Below, one piece after another: positions 8,906-17,337 of a stretch of DNA of 64,000 nt. How positions within the stretch are numbered: the first letter of the stretch is position 1; every line of letters begins with the position of its first letter. The DNA comes from Methanobrevibacter millerae (GTDB lineage Archaea; Methanobacteriota; Methanobacteria; Methanobacteriales; Methanobacteriaceae): contig NZ_CP011266.1 in NCBI RefSeq assembly GCF_001477655.1, positions 2,216,001-2,280,000 on the forward strand. Direction: 5' to 3'. Position numbers and translations under genes: made by a program. Under the pieces are notes generated by a model that searched no databases, was not told where the DNA came from, and worked only from the letters and a program-made list of their open reading frames with translations.

Positions 8906-9829
8906 TTAGTTTGAGTCCTCAATAAGAGAACTTTCACTATTAATCTTTACTAAAATGTAATCATACATTTTAGACTTTTTAATTTCTGCAATTTCAGATA
9001 ACTTTTTACCGTCAATGACAATATTTTCAATCAGTTCATGGTATTTATCATAATTGATTTTTACACGTACACCATCAAGCTGAGTAGTTACCGGTGCAGG
9101 AGAGATTACATCCTTTATTTCAGGAATTTGATTTTCAATTGCATTTTTAACAACAATTGAAGGTACTAATGGCGGATCAAGATTCATTTCACGTTTTTTA
9201 TTATTTAGAATTTCTTCAATTGTTTCAACCAAAGTATCCAATGCTCTGATATCAGGTCCTCTTCTTAATCTCCTAGGAATTCTTCCAAGACCGCCAACAT
9301 AAGCATCAGCTCCAGGAAGTTCTTCTATTGGAATATCAGGTGCTCCAGTTACAATTACTGGAATGTTAATATCATCATATAAAAATGCTTTAGTTTTGAT
9401 GCATGTCTCAAAACTTCCAAGTGCAAATACAGCAATGTCATGTTCTTCAATCAATTGTTTTTCCTCTTCAGAAATACCTGAAGTTCCCTTACCATCACCC
9501 CTAGCAAGACCAATCATATTATCTTTTGCACCATATTCACGCAAATATTCAGAAATGTCACATGCCGCATGAGGCAAATGATGTCTTGCAAGTGTAGGAG
9601 AAACAATAGCTATTTCAGAACCAGCCATAGGGGCTACACTAAGTTTTGCCAATAACTCTTCAGATTTCTCTTCTATCTTATTTACATCATTTAATGGAAC
9701 GGCCATATTCAATACCAATTCCATTTGCATAATATTGTCTTGAAGAATGAATCCGCCCAAATCTTCAATCAATTCCTTGATTTCTTCACTTTTGTGAACT
9801 CCACCAGTAAATGTTAATGTTTCATACAT
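8906..9829 (-). CDS. mmp7: Methanogenesis marker protein 7
   Basis: Member of the methanogenesis marker 7 family, found only in methanogens and relatives and associated with methyl-coenzyme M reductase assembly or activation; its molecular role is unproven. The protein has 307 residues and appears soluble. Notable segments are [19 protein letters not shown], the glycine-rich [21 protein letters not shown] and [17 protein letters not shown]. It converges on mmp10 with eight bases between the stops. The unassigned gene at 9881-10399 lies just upstream on the same strand, so the two may form a small operon. Confidence 0.82.
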   Translation of the reverse strand: MYETLTFTGGVHKSEEIKELIEDLGGFILQDNIMQMELVLNMAVPLNDVNKIEEKSEELLAKLSVAPMAGSEIAIVSPTLARHHLPHAACDISEYLREYGAKDNMIGLARGDGKGTSGISEEEKQLIEEHDIAVFALGSFETCIKTKAFLYDDINIPVIVTGAPDIPIEELPGADAYVGGLGRIPRRLRRGPDIRALDTLVETIEEILNNKKREMNLDPPLVPSIVVKNAIENQIPEIKDVISPAPVTTQLDGVRVKINYDKYHELIENIVIDGKKLSEIAEIKKSKMYDYILVKINSESSLIEDSN

Positions 9830-9880
9830 TTTAATACTCTCACATAAAGTCTATAGTAATATTAATTTTTTAAATTTAAT

Positions 9881-10399
9881 CTATATTAACTTTTCCAAAA
9901 TGGAATACCGAGCTTCGATTCTTTCAAAAGGGTTTTTGGATACGACAGTGTGTGATGGAATTTCAACCAGTTGGGAGGTCTCATCTTTCACTTTATCTGC
10001 CAAATAATCAGGATAGATTACATAATCATAATTTTTTGAAGTTATTTCAAAACCAATGTTTAAAACCATATCCTTTAAAAAATTGGAATATACCTTTACT
10101 TTAACATGTGAATTTTCATGATTTTCCAAATACTTCACACAAAGATTATAGTTCTTAAAAAATTCTAAAATTTCCGCATCAGACAATTCATTTTTTAATT
10201 TGGAAACTTCTTTAATACTTTCAAATAACTGTGAAGGAGTATTTAACTTGATGGCCAATGAATTCATTTCAACTTTGCTTTCAGACAGTAAAATCGCCAA
10301 ATCCCCATCTTCCAAATCAGGATTTTTATTGACTTTATAATCATTTATACCCGCAAGCATTACAACCTCTTCACACATTGGTGTTGTGACAATTCTCAT
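9881..10399 (-). CDS. Conserved hypothetical protein next to mmp7
   Basis: I do not recognise a family with certainty. The 172-residue protein is soluble, with no signal peptide or membrane segment. It starts MRIVTTPMCEEVVMLAGI, has a Lys/Glu-rich central helical region and ends with SHTVVSKNPFERIEARYSILE. The cysteines at 9 and about 87 do not form a metal motif. It lies 51 bases upstream of mmp7 on the same strand and divergent from comB across a 40-base gap. No ribosome binding site precedes its ATG, so the transcript may be leaderless. Context suggests a role in methanogenesis or coenzyme metabolism; this is inference only. Confidence 0.7.
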   Translation of the reverse strand: MRIVTTPMCEEVVMLAGINDYKVNKNPDLEDGDLAILLSESKVEMNSLAIKLNTPSQLFESIKEVSKLKNELSDAEILEFFKNYNLCVKYLENHENSHVKVKVYSNFLKDMVLNIGFEITSKNYDYVIYPDYLADKVKDETSQLVEIPSHTVVSKNPFERIEARYSILEKLI

Positions 10400-10439
10400 A
10401 GTATAATATTATATAAAGCACATTAATATATAGTAAACT
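10400..10439. promoter_or_regulatory. 40-base divergent promoter, both genes apparently leaderless
   Basis: Only 40 bases separate the start codons of the 172-residue gene and comB. The stretch is nearly all A/T, with TTATATAAA (about 10408-10416) some 27 bases before the comB ATG and a TATATATTA-like sequence in the other direction about 25 bases before the other ATG. Neither gene has a Shine-Dalgarno motif. Confidence 0.4.
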
Positions 10440-11132
10440 ATGAAAGTAACACTAAGTTTTGAGGAAAGTATAAGCAGAGATGTTTCAATAATGATTGATG
10501 TTTTGCGTGCAAGTACCACCATAACTACTGCTTTAGATAAATTTAATCAAATCATCCCTTGTTTTACCCCAGAAGATGCATTTAAACTTAAAAAAGAAAC
10601 AGGAGGAGTTATTGCAGGCGAACGTAAAGGAGCCAAAGTTGAAGGTTTCGATATTGGAAATTCACCAAATGCAATCTTAAACTTTAAAAGTGACTCAAAA
10701 ATATTGATATTGACCACAAGCAACGGCACCAGAATACTTGAAAATATGAATTCCCAAGTATTGATAGGATGCTTGAATAATGCCGAAGCTGTGGCCGAGG
10801 CAAGTATCAAATTAGCAAAAGATCATATCGACCTGGTCATGGCAGGAGTTTGGGGAAAATTTGCAATTGAAGATTATTTGGCTGCAGGAGAGATAATTCA
10901 CCAAATATCAAAAAAATGCAGTGACTGCGAAATAGATGAATATGCAAAATCCGCCATATTGGCAAGCAGGAATCCTAATCTGGTTAGAGATGCATTTTTT
11001 GATTCAACATCAGGACACAAGCTGAAAAATCTTGGATATGAAAATGACATAAGCTATGCATTATGCCAAAATTCAACTAAAAATGTTGGGTTATATAAGG
11101 GTAATAGTATAAATAAGATTAAGTTTAAATAA
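10440..11132 (+). CDS. comB: 2-phosphosulfolactate phosphatase
   Basis: ComB removes phosphate from 2-phosphosulfolactate, the second step of coenzyme M synthesis from phosphoenolpyruvate and sulfite; it is a Mg2+-dependent soluble enzyme. The protein has 230 residues, family length. Typical motifs are IDVLRASTTITTAL near residue 20, GVIAGERKGAKVEGFDIGNSP near 56-76, LTTSNGTR near 92 and VMAGVWGKFAIEDYLAAG near 138. The product feeds ComC, whose likely gene is at 26629-27660. The ATG has no ribosome binding site and lies just after a TATA-like sequence, suggesting a leaderless mRNA. Confidence 0.95.
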   Translation: MKVTLSFEESISRDVSIMIDVLRASTTITTALDKFNQIIPCFTPEDAFKLKKETGGVIAGERKGAKVEGFDIGNSPNAILNFKSDSKILILTTSNGTRILENMNSQVLIGCLNNAEAVAEASIKLAKDHIDLVMAGVWGKFAIEDYLAAGEIIHQISKKCSDCEIDEYAKSAILASRNPNLVRDAFFDSTSGHKLKNLGYENDISYALCQNSTKNVGLYKGNSINKIKFK

Positions 11133-11183
11133 TTGTAATTGATAAATTACATTTATATTTAATTTTTTAAGAGTGTTATATTA

Positions 11184-12344
11184 ATGAGACGTGAATGTTT
11201 AACAATTATTGGTACGGCCCACGTATCTGCTGAAAGTGTTGAAGAAGTAAAAGATAAGATTTATGAGATTCAACCGGACAGAGTGGCAATTGAACTTGAT
11301 TTAGCAAGATATACCAAGCTTAAAAACTCAATGATGGGAATAGAAGAAGACGACAGTATTTCAGTTACAAAAATAATTAAAGAAAACAAAGTGGGATTAT
11401 TTTTAGTGACAACAGTGCTTAGTTATTTCCAATCAAAAATAGGTGAGGAAGTGGACGTTGCCCCAGGTTCAGAAATGGTTGGTGCAATTGAAGCCGCAGA
11501 GGATTTAGGAATACCACTAGCTTTGATTGACCGTAATATCAATACAACATTGGAACGTGCATTAAATAGAATGTCTTTTATTGATAAAATTAAATTTTTA
11601 ATTGGATTGTTGACTACAGATACCGATGATGAAGAAATCGATATTGAAGAGTTAAAAAATCCCGATAAACTTGATGATTTGCTTGAAATGTTTAAAGATG
11701 AAGCACCAGGAATATATGAAGTATTAGTTCATGAAAGGGATGCTTATCTCGCAGGAAGCCTTTTGAGAATCCCTGAAGATAAAGTAGTGGCTGTTGTAGG
11801 TGCAGGCCATCAGCCAGGTATTAACAGATACCTTGACAATCCTGAAACAATACCACCACTTGAAGAACTGAATAAAATAATAGATAAAAAAGGAATCCCA
11901 TGGACAAAAATAATACTTGCGCTAATACCAATTTTGTTTGTTGTGATATTTTTTCTGGCATTTCTTAATGGGATAAATATTACGTATAATATTTACCAAT
12001 TTATTGGAATTAGTATGCTTATGGGATTTTTAGGTTCAATATTATCCGGATCAAAAATCCAGTCAGCAATTGTCGGAGGATTGGTTGCTCCATTAACTAT
12101 TATCCACCCGCTTCTTGCAGCAGGATGGTTTTCAGGATTGACTGAAGCAAAATACAGAAAAGTAAGGCAAAGAGACATTAAGAATTTAGCACACTTTGAT
12201 GGTTTCAGAGATTTATGGAACAATAATATTTTTAGAGTTTTGCTTGTTGTTATTGGAACAAACCTTGCAGTCAGTATAGCAACATTGGTTATTTTGCCAT
12301 CACAAGTATTCATTCCACTATTTATGCAGATATTCGGTGGATAA
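11184..12344 (+). CDS. TraB family membrane protein
   Basis: TraB/PrgY-type protein (pheromone-shutdown family), conserved in archaea with no settled function here. The N-terminal domain of about 230 residues carries the family motifs GTAHVSAESVEEV (near residue 10), PDRVAIELD (near 30) and VVAVVGAGHQPGI (near 202), which resemble the GX2H and GxxH signatures of TraB/TIKI-like hydrolases. The C-terminal part has about four membrane helices (near residues 243-265, 273-290, 293-320 and 350-380). Start ATG 11184 has a weak GAGTG upstream. It is followed by the small zinc-ribbon gene and the CNNM transporter, an order familiar from Methanothermobacter. Confidence 0.85.
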   Translation: MRRECLTIIGTAHVSAESVEEVKDKIYEIQPDRVAIELDLARYTKLKNSMMGIEEDDSISVTKIIKENKVGLFLVTTVLSYFQSKIGEEVDVAPGSEMVGAIEAAEDLGIPLALIDRNINTTLERALNRMSFIDKIKFLIGLLTTDTDDEEIDIEELKNPDKLDDLLEMFKDEAPGIYEVLVHERDAYLAGSLLRIPEDKVVAVVGAGHQPGINRYLDNPETIPPLEELNKIIDKKGIPWTKIILALIPILFVVIFFLAFLNGINITYNIYQFIGISMLMGFLGSILSGSKIQSAIVGGLVAPLTIIHPLLAAGWFSGLTEAKYRKVRQRDIKNLAHFDGFRDLWNNNIFRVLLVVIGTNLAVSIATLVILPSQVFIPLFMQIFGG

Positions 12345-12447
12345 TCTCCATAAATTTTCAATTTTTTTAACTAAATTATAATTTAATAAAAAGTTTTTTA
12401 TACTTATAAAAATAATCATTATATACTAAATTTTAAGGAATAATAAT

Positions 12448-12660
12448 ATGTATTATATATTTCGTTGTGACTGTGGAAGAGTTTTATATGCAAAGGAAGG
12501 TGTTGCGACCAGAAAATGTGTATGTGGAAAAACACTAAAAGTTAAAGGTCGAAGAATATTTAAAAAAGTAGAAACAAGAGAAGAAGCTTCCTATGCAGTC
12601 CAGAAAATGCAGGACGAAATATATGGAAACACTGGTTTTATTAAAGCCAGTGATTTATAA
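12448..12660 (+). CDS. DUF1922 zinc-ribbon protein
   Basis: Small 70-residue protein of the DUF1922 family, known in Methanothermobacter as a structurally solved zinc-ribbon protein of unknown function. Two metal-binding cysteine pairs are visible: C8-x-C10 (FRCDCG) and C24-x-C26 (RKCVCGK). A basic stretch KVKGRRIFKK follows and could contact nucleic acid. Start ATG 12448 has AAGGA seven to eight bases upstream. The stop is 17 bases before the CNNM gene, so they are probably co-transcribed. Confidence 0.85.
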   Translation: MYYIFRCDCGRVLYAKEGVATRKCVCGKTLKVKGRRIFKKVETREEASYAVQKMQDEIYGNTGFIKASDL

Positions 12661-12677
12661 TTTAAGGTCTGTTAAAA

Positions 12678-14003
12678 ATGGCTGGAACAATATTAGAAAT
12701 AGTAATAATTTTAATTTTAATAATACTTACAGGATATTTATCAATGGCAGAGCTTGCTGTTGTGTCGGTTAGAAAAGCAAAAATGCAAAAATACATCGAT
12801 GAAGGTAATGAAAATGCACAAATAGTTTTGGATTTGCTCGAAGATCCGAATGAATTTTTATCAACTGTTCAAATTGGAATTTCACTCATTGGTGTATTAA
12901 CTGGGGCTTTTGGTGGAGTAACACTTGCCGAACCTTTAGCCAAACTTATTTCATTTGTACCATACAACGGACCGATAAGTGTTATAATCGTCGTAGTGGT
13001 TACAACATATTTGACATTGGTTGTTGGAGAAATTGTACCTAAAGTAATTGCTTTAAATAATCCTGAAAGAGTTTCTCTCAAAGTTGCAAAAAGTATGATT
13101 ATTCTCTCTAAAATATCAAAGCCAGTTAGTTTTATTCTTGCAAAATCAAGCAGTTTTCTTTTATGGTTAATGAGAATTGAAAATAGAAATGATGATACCG
13201 TTACAGAAGAAGAAATCGAATTAATGATTAAAGAAGGAAGAGAAGATGGAACCATTGAACAAGAGGAAGAAGATATCATTAAAAGGGTTTTCAAACTTGA
13301 TGACCAGAAAGTTGAATCCATCATGACTCCACGTAATGAAATTATTTGGATTGATTTGGAAGATTCAAGAGATATCAATAAAGTTAAAATCATTGAAAGT
13401 AAAAGATCCATTTTCCCAATAGCTTCTGGAGAGCTAGATGATTTTATTGGAGTTGTTCAGGCAAAAGATATTCTTTCTTTAATGTTTAGTGATAAAGATT
13501 TTGATATTAACGCTATCGTTAAAGAGCCGTTAGTAGTATCCGAACATTTAGAAACATTGGAACTTCTAAGAGAATTTAAAGAAAACCAGGAATATGTGCA
13601 TATGTCCCTTGTCGTTGATGAATTCGGTAGTGTTGAAGGATTGATTACATTAAACGATTTGCTTGAAGGGATTGTTGGAGACATACCTGGCATTGATGAA
13701 GATGATGATCCGATTGCTACCAAAAGGGATGAAAATACATGGTTAATTGACGGTAGATTCAGCATTGATAAATTTAAAGAATTATTTGAAATTGAAGAGT
13801 CATTTCCAGATGAAGAAGAAGATGGATATACTACTCTTGCAGGTTTTATTTTAAGTATCAGCGGTACTGTACCTGATGTTAATGACAAATACCAATGGGA
13901 AAGATTCTGCTTTGAAATTGTTGATTTAGATGGACATCAAATCGACAAAATTCTTGTAACTGATTTAGGTAAAGATTATACAACAACAGAAGAGGAAAAA
14001 TAA
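12678..14003 (+). CDS. CNNM/CorC family transporter with CBS pair
   Basis: Hemolysin-C/CorC type membrane protein, a family implicated in Mg2+ or Co2+ transport. The 441 residues follow the standard order: a DUF21/CNNM transmembrane domain (residues 1-180, about four helices, motif GYLSMAELAVVSVRKAKMQK), a CBS pair (about 205-325, beginning VESIMTPRNEIIWIDLED and including LVVDEFGSVEGLITLNDLLE), and a C-terminal CorC/HlyC domain (about 350-430, DGYTTLAGFILSISGTVPDVN). The next gene, a Ca2+/Na+ antiporter, starts one base after the stop, so the two are probably translated together as a cation-homeostasis unit. Confidence 0.93.
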   Translation: MAGTILEIVIILILIILTGYLSMAELAVVSVRKAKMQKYIDEGNENAQIVLDLLEDPNEFLSTVQIGISLIGVLTGAFGGVTLAEPLAKLISFVPYNGPISVIIVVVVTTYLTLVVGEIVPKVIALNNPERVSLKVAKSMIILSKISKPVSFILAKSSSFLLWLMRIENRNDDTVTEEEIELMIKEGREDGTIEQEEEDIIKRVFKLDDQKVESIMTPRNEIIWIDLEDSRDINKVKIIESKRSIFPIASGELDDFIGVVQAKDILSLMFSDKDFDINAIVKEPLVVSEHLETLELLREFKENQEYVHMSLVVDEFGSVEGLITLNDLLEGIVGDIPGIDEDDDPIATKRDENTWLIDGRFSIDKFKELFEIEESFPDEEEDGYTTLAGFILSISGTVPDVNDKYQWERFCFEIVDLDGHQIDKILVTDLGKDYTTTEEEK

Positions 14004-14004
14004 T

Positions 14005-14952
14005 ATGGATTTTATTGGAATTGGAATACAGTTTATTTTATTGATTGTTGGATTTGTACTTTTGATTAAAGGATCAGACTTTTTTGTTGACGGATCAAGT
14101 AATATTGCATCAATATTAAAAATTCCTACACTAATTGTAGGTCTTACTATTGTTGCTTTTGGTACAAGCGCACCCGAAGCTGCAGTCAGTATTACCTCAT
14201 CACTTTCAGGAAATAATGCATTAGCAGTAAGTAACGTTATAGGGAGTAACCTATTCAACATGATGCTGATTATAGGTTTATGTGCACTTCTAAGAGAACT
14301 TAAAATTGGTCGTGATGTATTAAACAAGGATTTGCCATTTCTTGTTGTGATAACCGCAATATTATCTGGATTCATCATTATTGGATGGAGCATTTCAAGA
14401 GTTGAAGGAATCATATTATTCTTATTAATCATTGGATATGTTTCATATCTTGTTTATAGTGCTAAAAACACCAAAGAAGCACAAATTGTTGAAAAACCAA
14501 AAATGAGTCTTTTAAGAAGTATAATCTACATTGTTGGTGGTGTGGCAGGTATCATAATCGGTGCGGATTTTGTAGTTGACAGTGCATCATATATAGCAAT
14601 TGCATTCGGAATGAGTGAAACATTGGTAGGTTTAACTATTGTTGCTATAGGTACCTCTTTACCAGAACTTGTTACTTCACTTACTGCTTTAAAGAAAGAA
14701 GAAAATCAATTAATCATAGGGAATGTGATTGGTTCAAACATCTTCAATATTCTATTTGTACTTGGTGCAAGTAGCATAATAAGCCCAATCACAATAAATC
14801 CGAATATGATAGTAGATATCGCATTAATGCTTGGAGTTACAATATTATTCTTCATATTTGGTAAAACACAAGATAAATATGATAAAAAAGAAGGATTTAT
14901 ACTTGTAGCATTATTCATCGCATACATGGCTTTCGCAATCATGAGAAACTAG
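14005..14952 (+). CDS. Calcium/sodium antiporter (CaCA family, YrbG-like)
   Basis: Integral membrane exchanger of about ten helices. The two duplicated alpha repeats that form the ion site are clear: GLTIVAFGTSAPEAAVSITS (near residue 46) and GLTIVAIGTSLPELVTSLT (near 209), each followed by GNxIGSNxFN (NVIGSNLFN, NVIGSNIFN). The 315-residue length is typical. The SD (GAGG) lies within the end of the CNNM gene. The 3' end overlaps by about 42 bases the end of the convergent tRNA thiolase gene on the other strand. Confidence 0.94.
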   Translation: MDFIGIGIQFILLIVGFVLLIKGSDFFVDGSSNIASILKIPTLIVGLTIVAFGTSAPEAAVSITSSLSGNNALAVSNVIGSNLFNMMLIIGLCALLRELKIGRDVLNKDLPFLVVITAILSGFIIIGWSISRVEGIILFLLIIGYVSYLVYSAKNTKEAQIVEKPKMSLLRSIIYIVGGVAGIIIGADFVVDSASYIAIAFGMSETLVGLTIVAIGTSLPELVTSLTALKKEENQLIIGNVIGSNIFNILFVLGASSIISPITINPNMIVDIALMLGVTILFFIFGKTQDKYDKKEGFILVALFIAYMAFAIMRN

Positions 14953-15786
14953 CTCTTTTATCTCACAGGCCTTACAAATATTGGATGAAGTTGGCTCGCC
15001 GCAAATTTCACATTCATTTAAGTTAGTGGAAATATCATTTTCAAAGACTAGAATCTTTTTAAATGATTCCATTATATTATTTTTTAAACCAGGATATTTA
15101 TCTTCATTGACATTTAAAAATTCTTTAATTTTTGCTCTTAATGATAAATGGGAATAGGGACATTCTTCAAGATGAATATCAATATTATTTAGAACTGCCC
15201 ATAATCCAACATCTTTTTCTGGAGTATTCCATAACGGTTTAATTCGTGGAACAAGTTTAGGATGGATAACATCAAGTTCCGGTCCAAATTTAGAAAATTT
15301 TATAGTATCACCTCTGGCAAAACTCATCAAAAATGATTGGATTTCATCATCCAAATTATGGCCAGTAGCAATTTTATCAGCACCTACATCATATGCGGTT
15401 TTATTTAAAATATTTCTTCTAAAGACACCACAAGGAATACATGCACTTTTAAAATCAGAATATATATCATCTAATGTAAAACCTTCTTCTTCATAAAATG
15501 ATTTTTGAATTAATTCAACACCCAAATCCTTAGCGTTATTAACTGCAGCATCAATTCCATGGGATCTATAACCTTTTATCCCTTCATCTACACTTATAGC
15601 TACCAAATCAAAATCTAAAAATTCCTGATATCTTTTTAGAGCATGTAATGTTAAAACACTATCTTTTCCACCTGATAATGCAACAGCAATCATTTCATTT
15701 TCCTTAATTAATTCATAATCTCTAATCAGATTATTGATTCTAGTAAAAATCATTTCATTAAATTCATCATTGTCAAATTTTGCCAT
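14911..15786 (-). CDS. ncsA: NcsA/TtuA-like tRNA 2-thiolation enzyme
   Basis: PP-loop ATPase of the TtcA/TtuA/Ncs6 superfamily that activates a tRNA uridine by adenylation for 2-thiolation. The PP-loop SGGKDS is at residues 38-43. The cysteines expected to hold the Fe-S cluster are C116-x2-C119 (ACIPCG) and C209 (EECPYS). TGHNLDDEIQ (about 141-150) is the second nucleotide motif. A C-terminal zinc pair is present (CEICGEPTSSNICKACE). The usual N-terminal zinc finger is missing: the protein begins in what is normally the following helix, and an in-frame stop lies shortly upstream. Which uridine is modified (position 34 or 54) cannot be told from sequence. Confidence 0.85.
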   Translation of the reverse strand: MAKFDNDEFNEMIFTRINNLIRDYELIKENEMIAVALSGGKDSVLTLHALKRYQEFLDFDLVAISVDEGIKGYRSHGIDAAVNNAKDLGVELIQKSFYEEEGFTLDDIYSDFKSACIPCGVFRRNILNKTAYDVGADKIATGHNLDDEIQSFLMSFARGDTIKFSKFGPELDVIHPKLVPRIKPLWNTPEKDVGLWAVLNNIDIHLEECPYSHLSLRAKIKEFLNVNEDKYPGLKNNIMESFKKILVFENDISTNLNECEICGEPTSSNICKACEIKELVSHDCESHVCDE

Positions 15787-15835
15787 GACAAATGATTTAT
15801 AATTAAATTAATAAATAATTTTTTGAAGTGATAAT

Positions 15836-16141
15836 ATGATAACTTGTGATTTTGCAATATTGCCTGTTGGATGTAATTCAACAGAATGTAAAGACTATGT
15901 AACTGCTGCAGTGCAAGTAGTAAAAGATTCTGGACTAAACTGTCAATTAACTGGCATGGGCACCCAAATTGAGGCTGAAAACTTAAAAGATTTGTATGAC
16001 GTGATAGCTAAAGCCCAGGAAGCAGTTTTTGAAGTGGGAGTCGGAAGAGTTTATACAGTAATAAAAGTTGATGACAGAAGAGATATGGAAAATAGAACTT
16101 TAGATGCTAAAATAAAAACAGTAGAAGATATGTTAGACTAA
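15836..16141 (+). CDS. MTH1187-family thiamine-binding protein
   Basis: Small 101-residue protein of the MTH1187/YkoF-like family, some members of which bind thiamine or its pyrimidine. It has the family start FAILPVGCNSTECKDYVTAAV, then GMGTQIEAENLKDLYDVI and the C-terminal VGVGRVYTVIKVDDRRD, consistent with a ferredoxin-like fold that forms tetramers. SD GAAGTGA lies just before ATG. It runs convergently to the aminotransferase gene, with a shared hairpin terminator between them. No thiamine-related genes are adjacent, so the ligand here is unproven. Confidence 0.9.
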   Translation: MITCDFAILPVGCNSTECKDYVTAAVQVVKDSGLNCQLTGMGTQIEAENLKDLYDVIAKAQEAVFEVGVGRVYTVIKVDDRRDMENRTLDAKIKTVEDMLD

Positions 16142-16160
16142 AAGTCAAATTATGACTTTT
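16140..16160. terminator. Shared bidirectional hairpin terminator
   Basis: AAAAGTCA and TGACTTTT form an 8-bp stem with a loop of about five bases between the convergent 15836-16141 and 16159-17265 genes. A-rich and T-rich flanks give a U-run on both strands. Confidence 0.6.
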
Positions 16161-17265
16161 AATCCATTTTTTTAGAAGCAGTTTTAACCGCTTCAATTAC
16201 TAAATCCAAATCATCACTAGTCAATGATGGATGCACAGGCAAGGAAATTACACTGTTAGCAACTTTTTCGGCATTAGGACAATTTCCAGTGAATCCTAAT
16301 TTTTGATAGATTGGTTGATTGTATAATGGTATAGGATAGTGAACGCCAGTGCCTATTCCTTCTTCAGTTAAAATATCAATCCAATCATCCCTGTTTCCTT
16401 TTTCAACACGTATTGTGTATTGGTGATATACATGTATTGAACCTTCTCTTGCATAAGGGGTGATAACTCCATCGACATCGGCTAAGCCTTCATTCAGATA
16501 TGCTGCATTTTCGGCCCTTTTTTTGTTGAATTCATCAATTACATTTAATTGTGCAAGTCCAATAGCTGCAGAAATATCAGTCATTCTAAAGTTGTAGCCA
16601 ATATCGTCATGATGGTATTTTACACGAGACCCATGAGCTCTGAATATATGTGCTTCCTCAACGAATTCCTCATTATCTGTAGTAATCATACCACCTTCGG
16701 AAGTGGTCATGTTTTTAGTTGGATAAAAACTGAAACATGCCATATCAGCTAAACTGCCTACCTTTTTTCCGTTATATGTTGCACCATGTGCCTGAGCTGC
16801 ATCTTCAATTACAATCAAATCATGATCCTGTGCAATATCACAGATTGCATCCATTTCTGCAGATTGACCATACAACTGTACCGGCATTATGGCTTTTGTT
16901 TTATCAGTTATTAATGATTCAATGCTTTCCGGGTCTAATGTATATGTTTTTAAATCAATGTCACCGAAGACCGGTTTTGCTCCAGTGTAAACAATTGAAT
17001 TTCCACTTGCAATGAAAGTAAATGGAGTGGTAATTACCTCATCACCATCACCAATTCCTGCAGCCAATAAAGCAACATGCAATGCTGCAGTACCGGAGTT
17101 AGTTGCAACACCATAATCTGCACCAACCCATGATGAAAATTCTTTTTCAAATTCTGAAACTTTTGGTCCTTGAGCAATCATTCCAGATTTCAAAACCTCA
17201 ACTACATTATCTATTTCTTCTTGTCCAATTATCGGTTTTGCTATGGGAACTTTAATATCTGACAC
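16159..17265 (-). CDS. DegT/DnrJ/EryC1/StrS family aminotransferase
   Basis: PLP-dependent sugar aminotransferase, probably acting on a nucleotide-linked keto sugar for surface polysaccharide or glycan synthesis. The 368 residues show the family pattern: GQEEIDNVVEVLKSGMIAQG at the start, NSGTAALHVALLAAGIGDGD near residue 58, VIEDAAQAHGA near 152 (aspartate that contacts PLP) and FSFYPTKNMTTSEGGMI near 181, where the lysine forms the Schiff base. GTG is the start codon, preceded by AAGGTGA. It is most like perosamine-synthase-type enzymes, but the substrate cannot be read from sequence. No other sugar genes adjoin. Confidence 0.9.
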   Translation of the reverse strand: MSDIKVPIAKPIIGQEEIDNVVEVLKSGMIAQGPKVSEFEKEFSSWVGADYGVATNSGTAALHVALLAAGIGDGDEVITTPFTFIASGNSIVYTGAKPVFGDIDLKTYTLDPESIESLITDKTKAIMPVQLYGQSAEMDAICDIAQDHDLIVIEDAAQAHGATYNGKKVGSLADMACFSFYPTKNMTTSEGGMITTDNEEFVEEAHIFRAHGSRVKYHHDDIGYNFRMTDISAAIGLAQLNVIDEFNKKRAENAAYLNEGLADVDGVITPYAREGSIHVYHQYTIRVEKGNRDDWIDILTEEGIGTGVHYPIPLYNQPIYQKLGFTGNCPNAEKVANSVISLPVHPSLTSDDLDLVIEAVKTASKKMD

Positions 17266-17337
17266 AATATCACCTTTTTAAACTATACTAATATTTAAAT
17301 TTAATAATATTTAAAATATTAGTAATTAAGATTTAAA

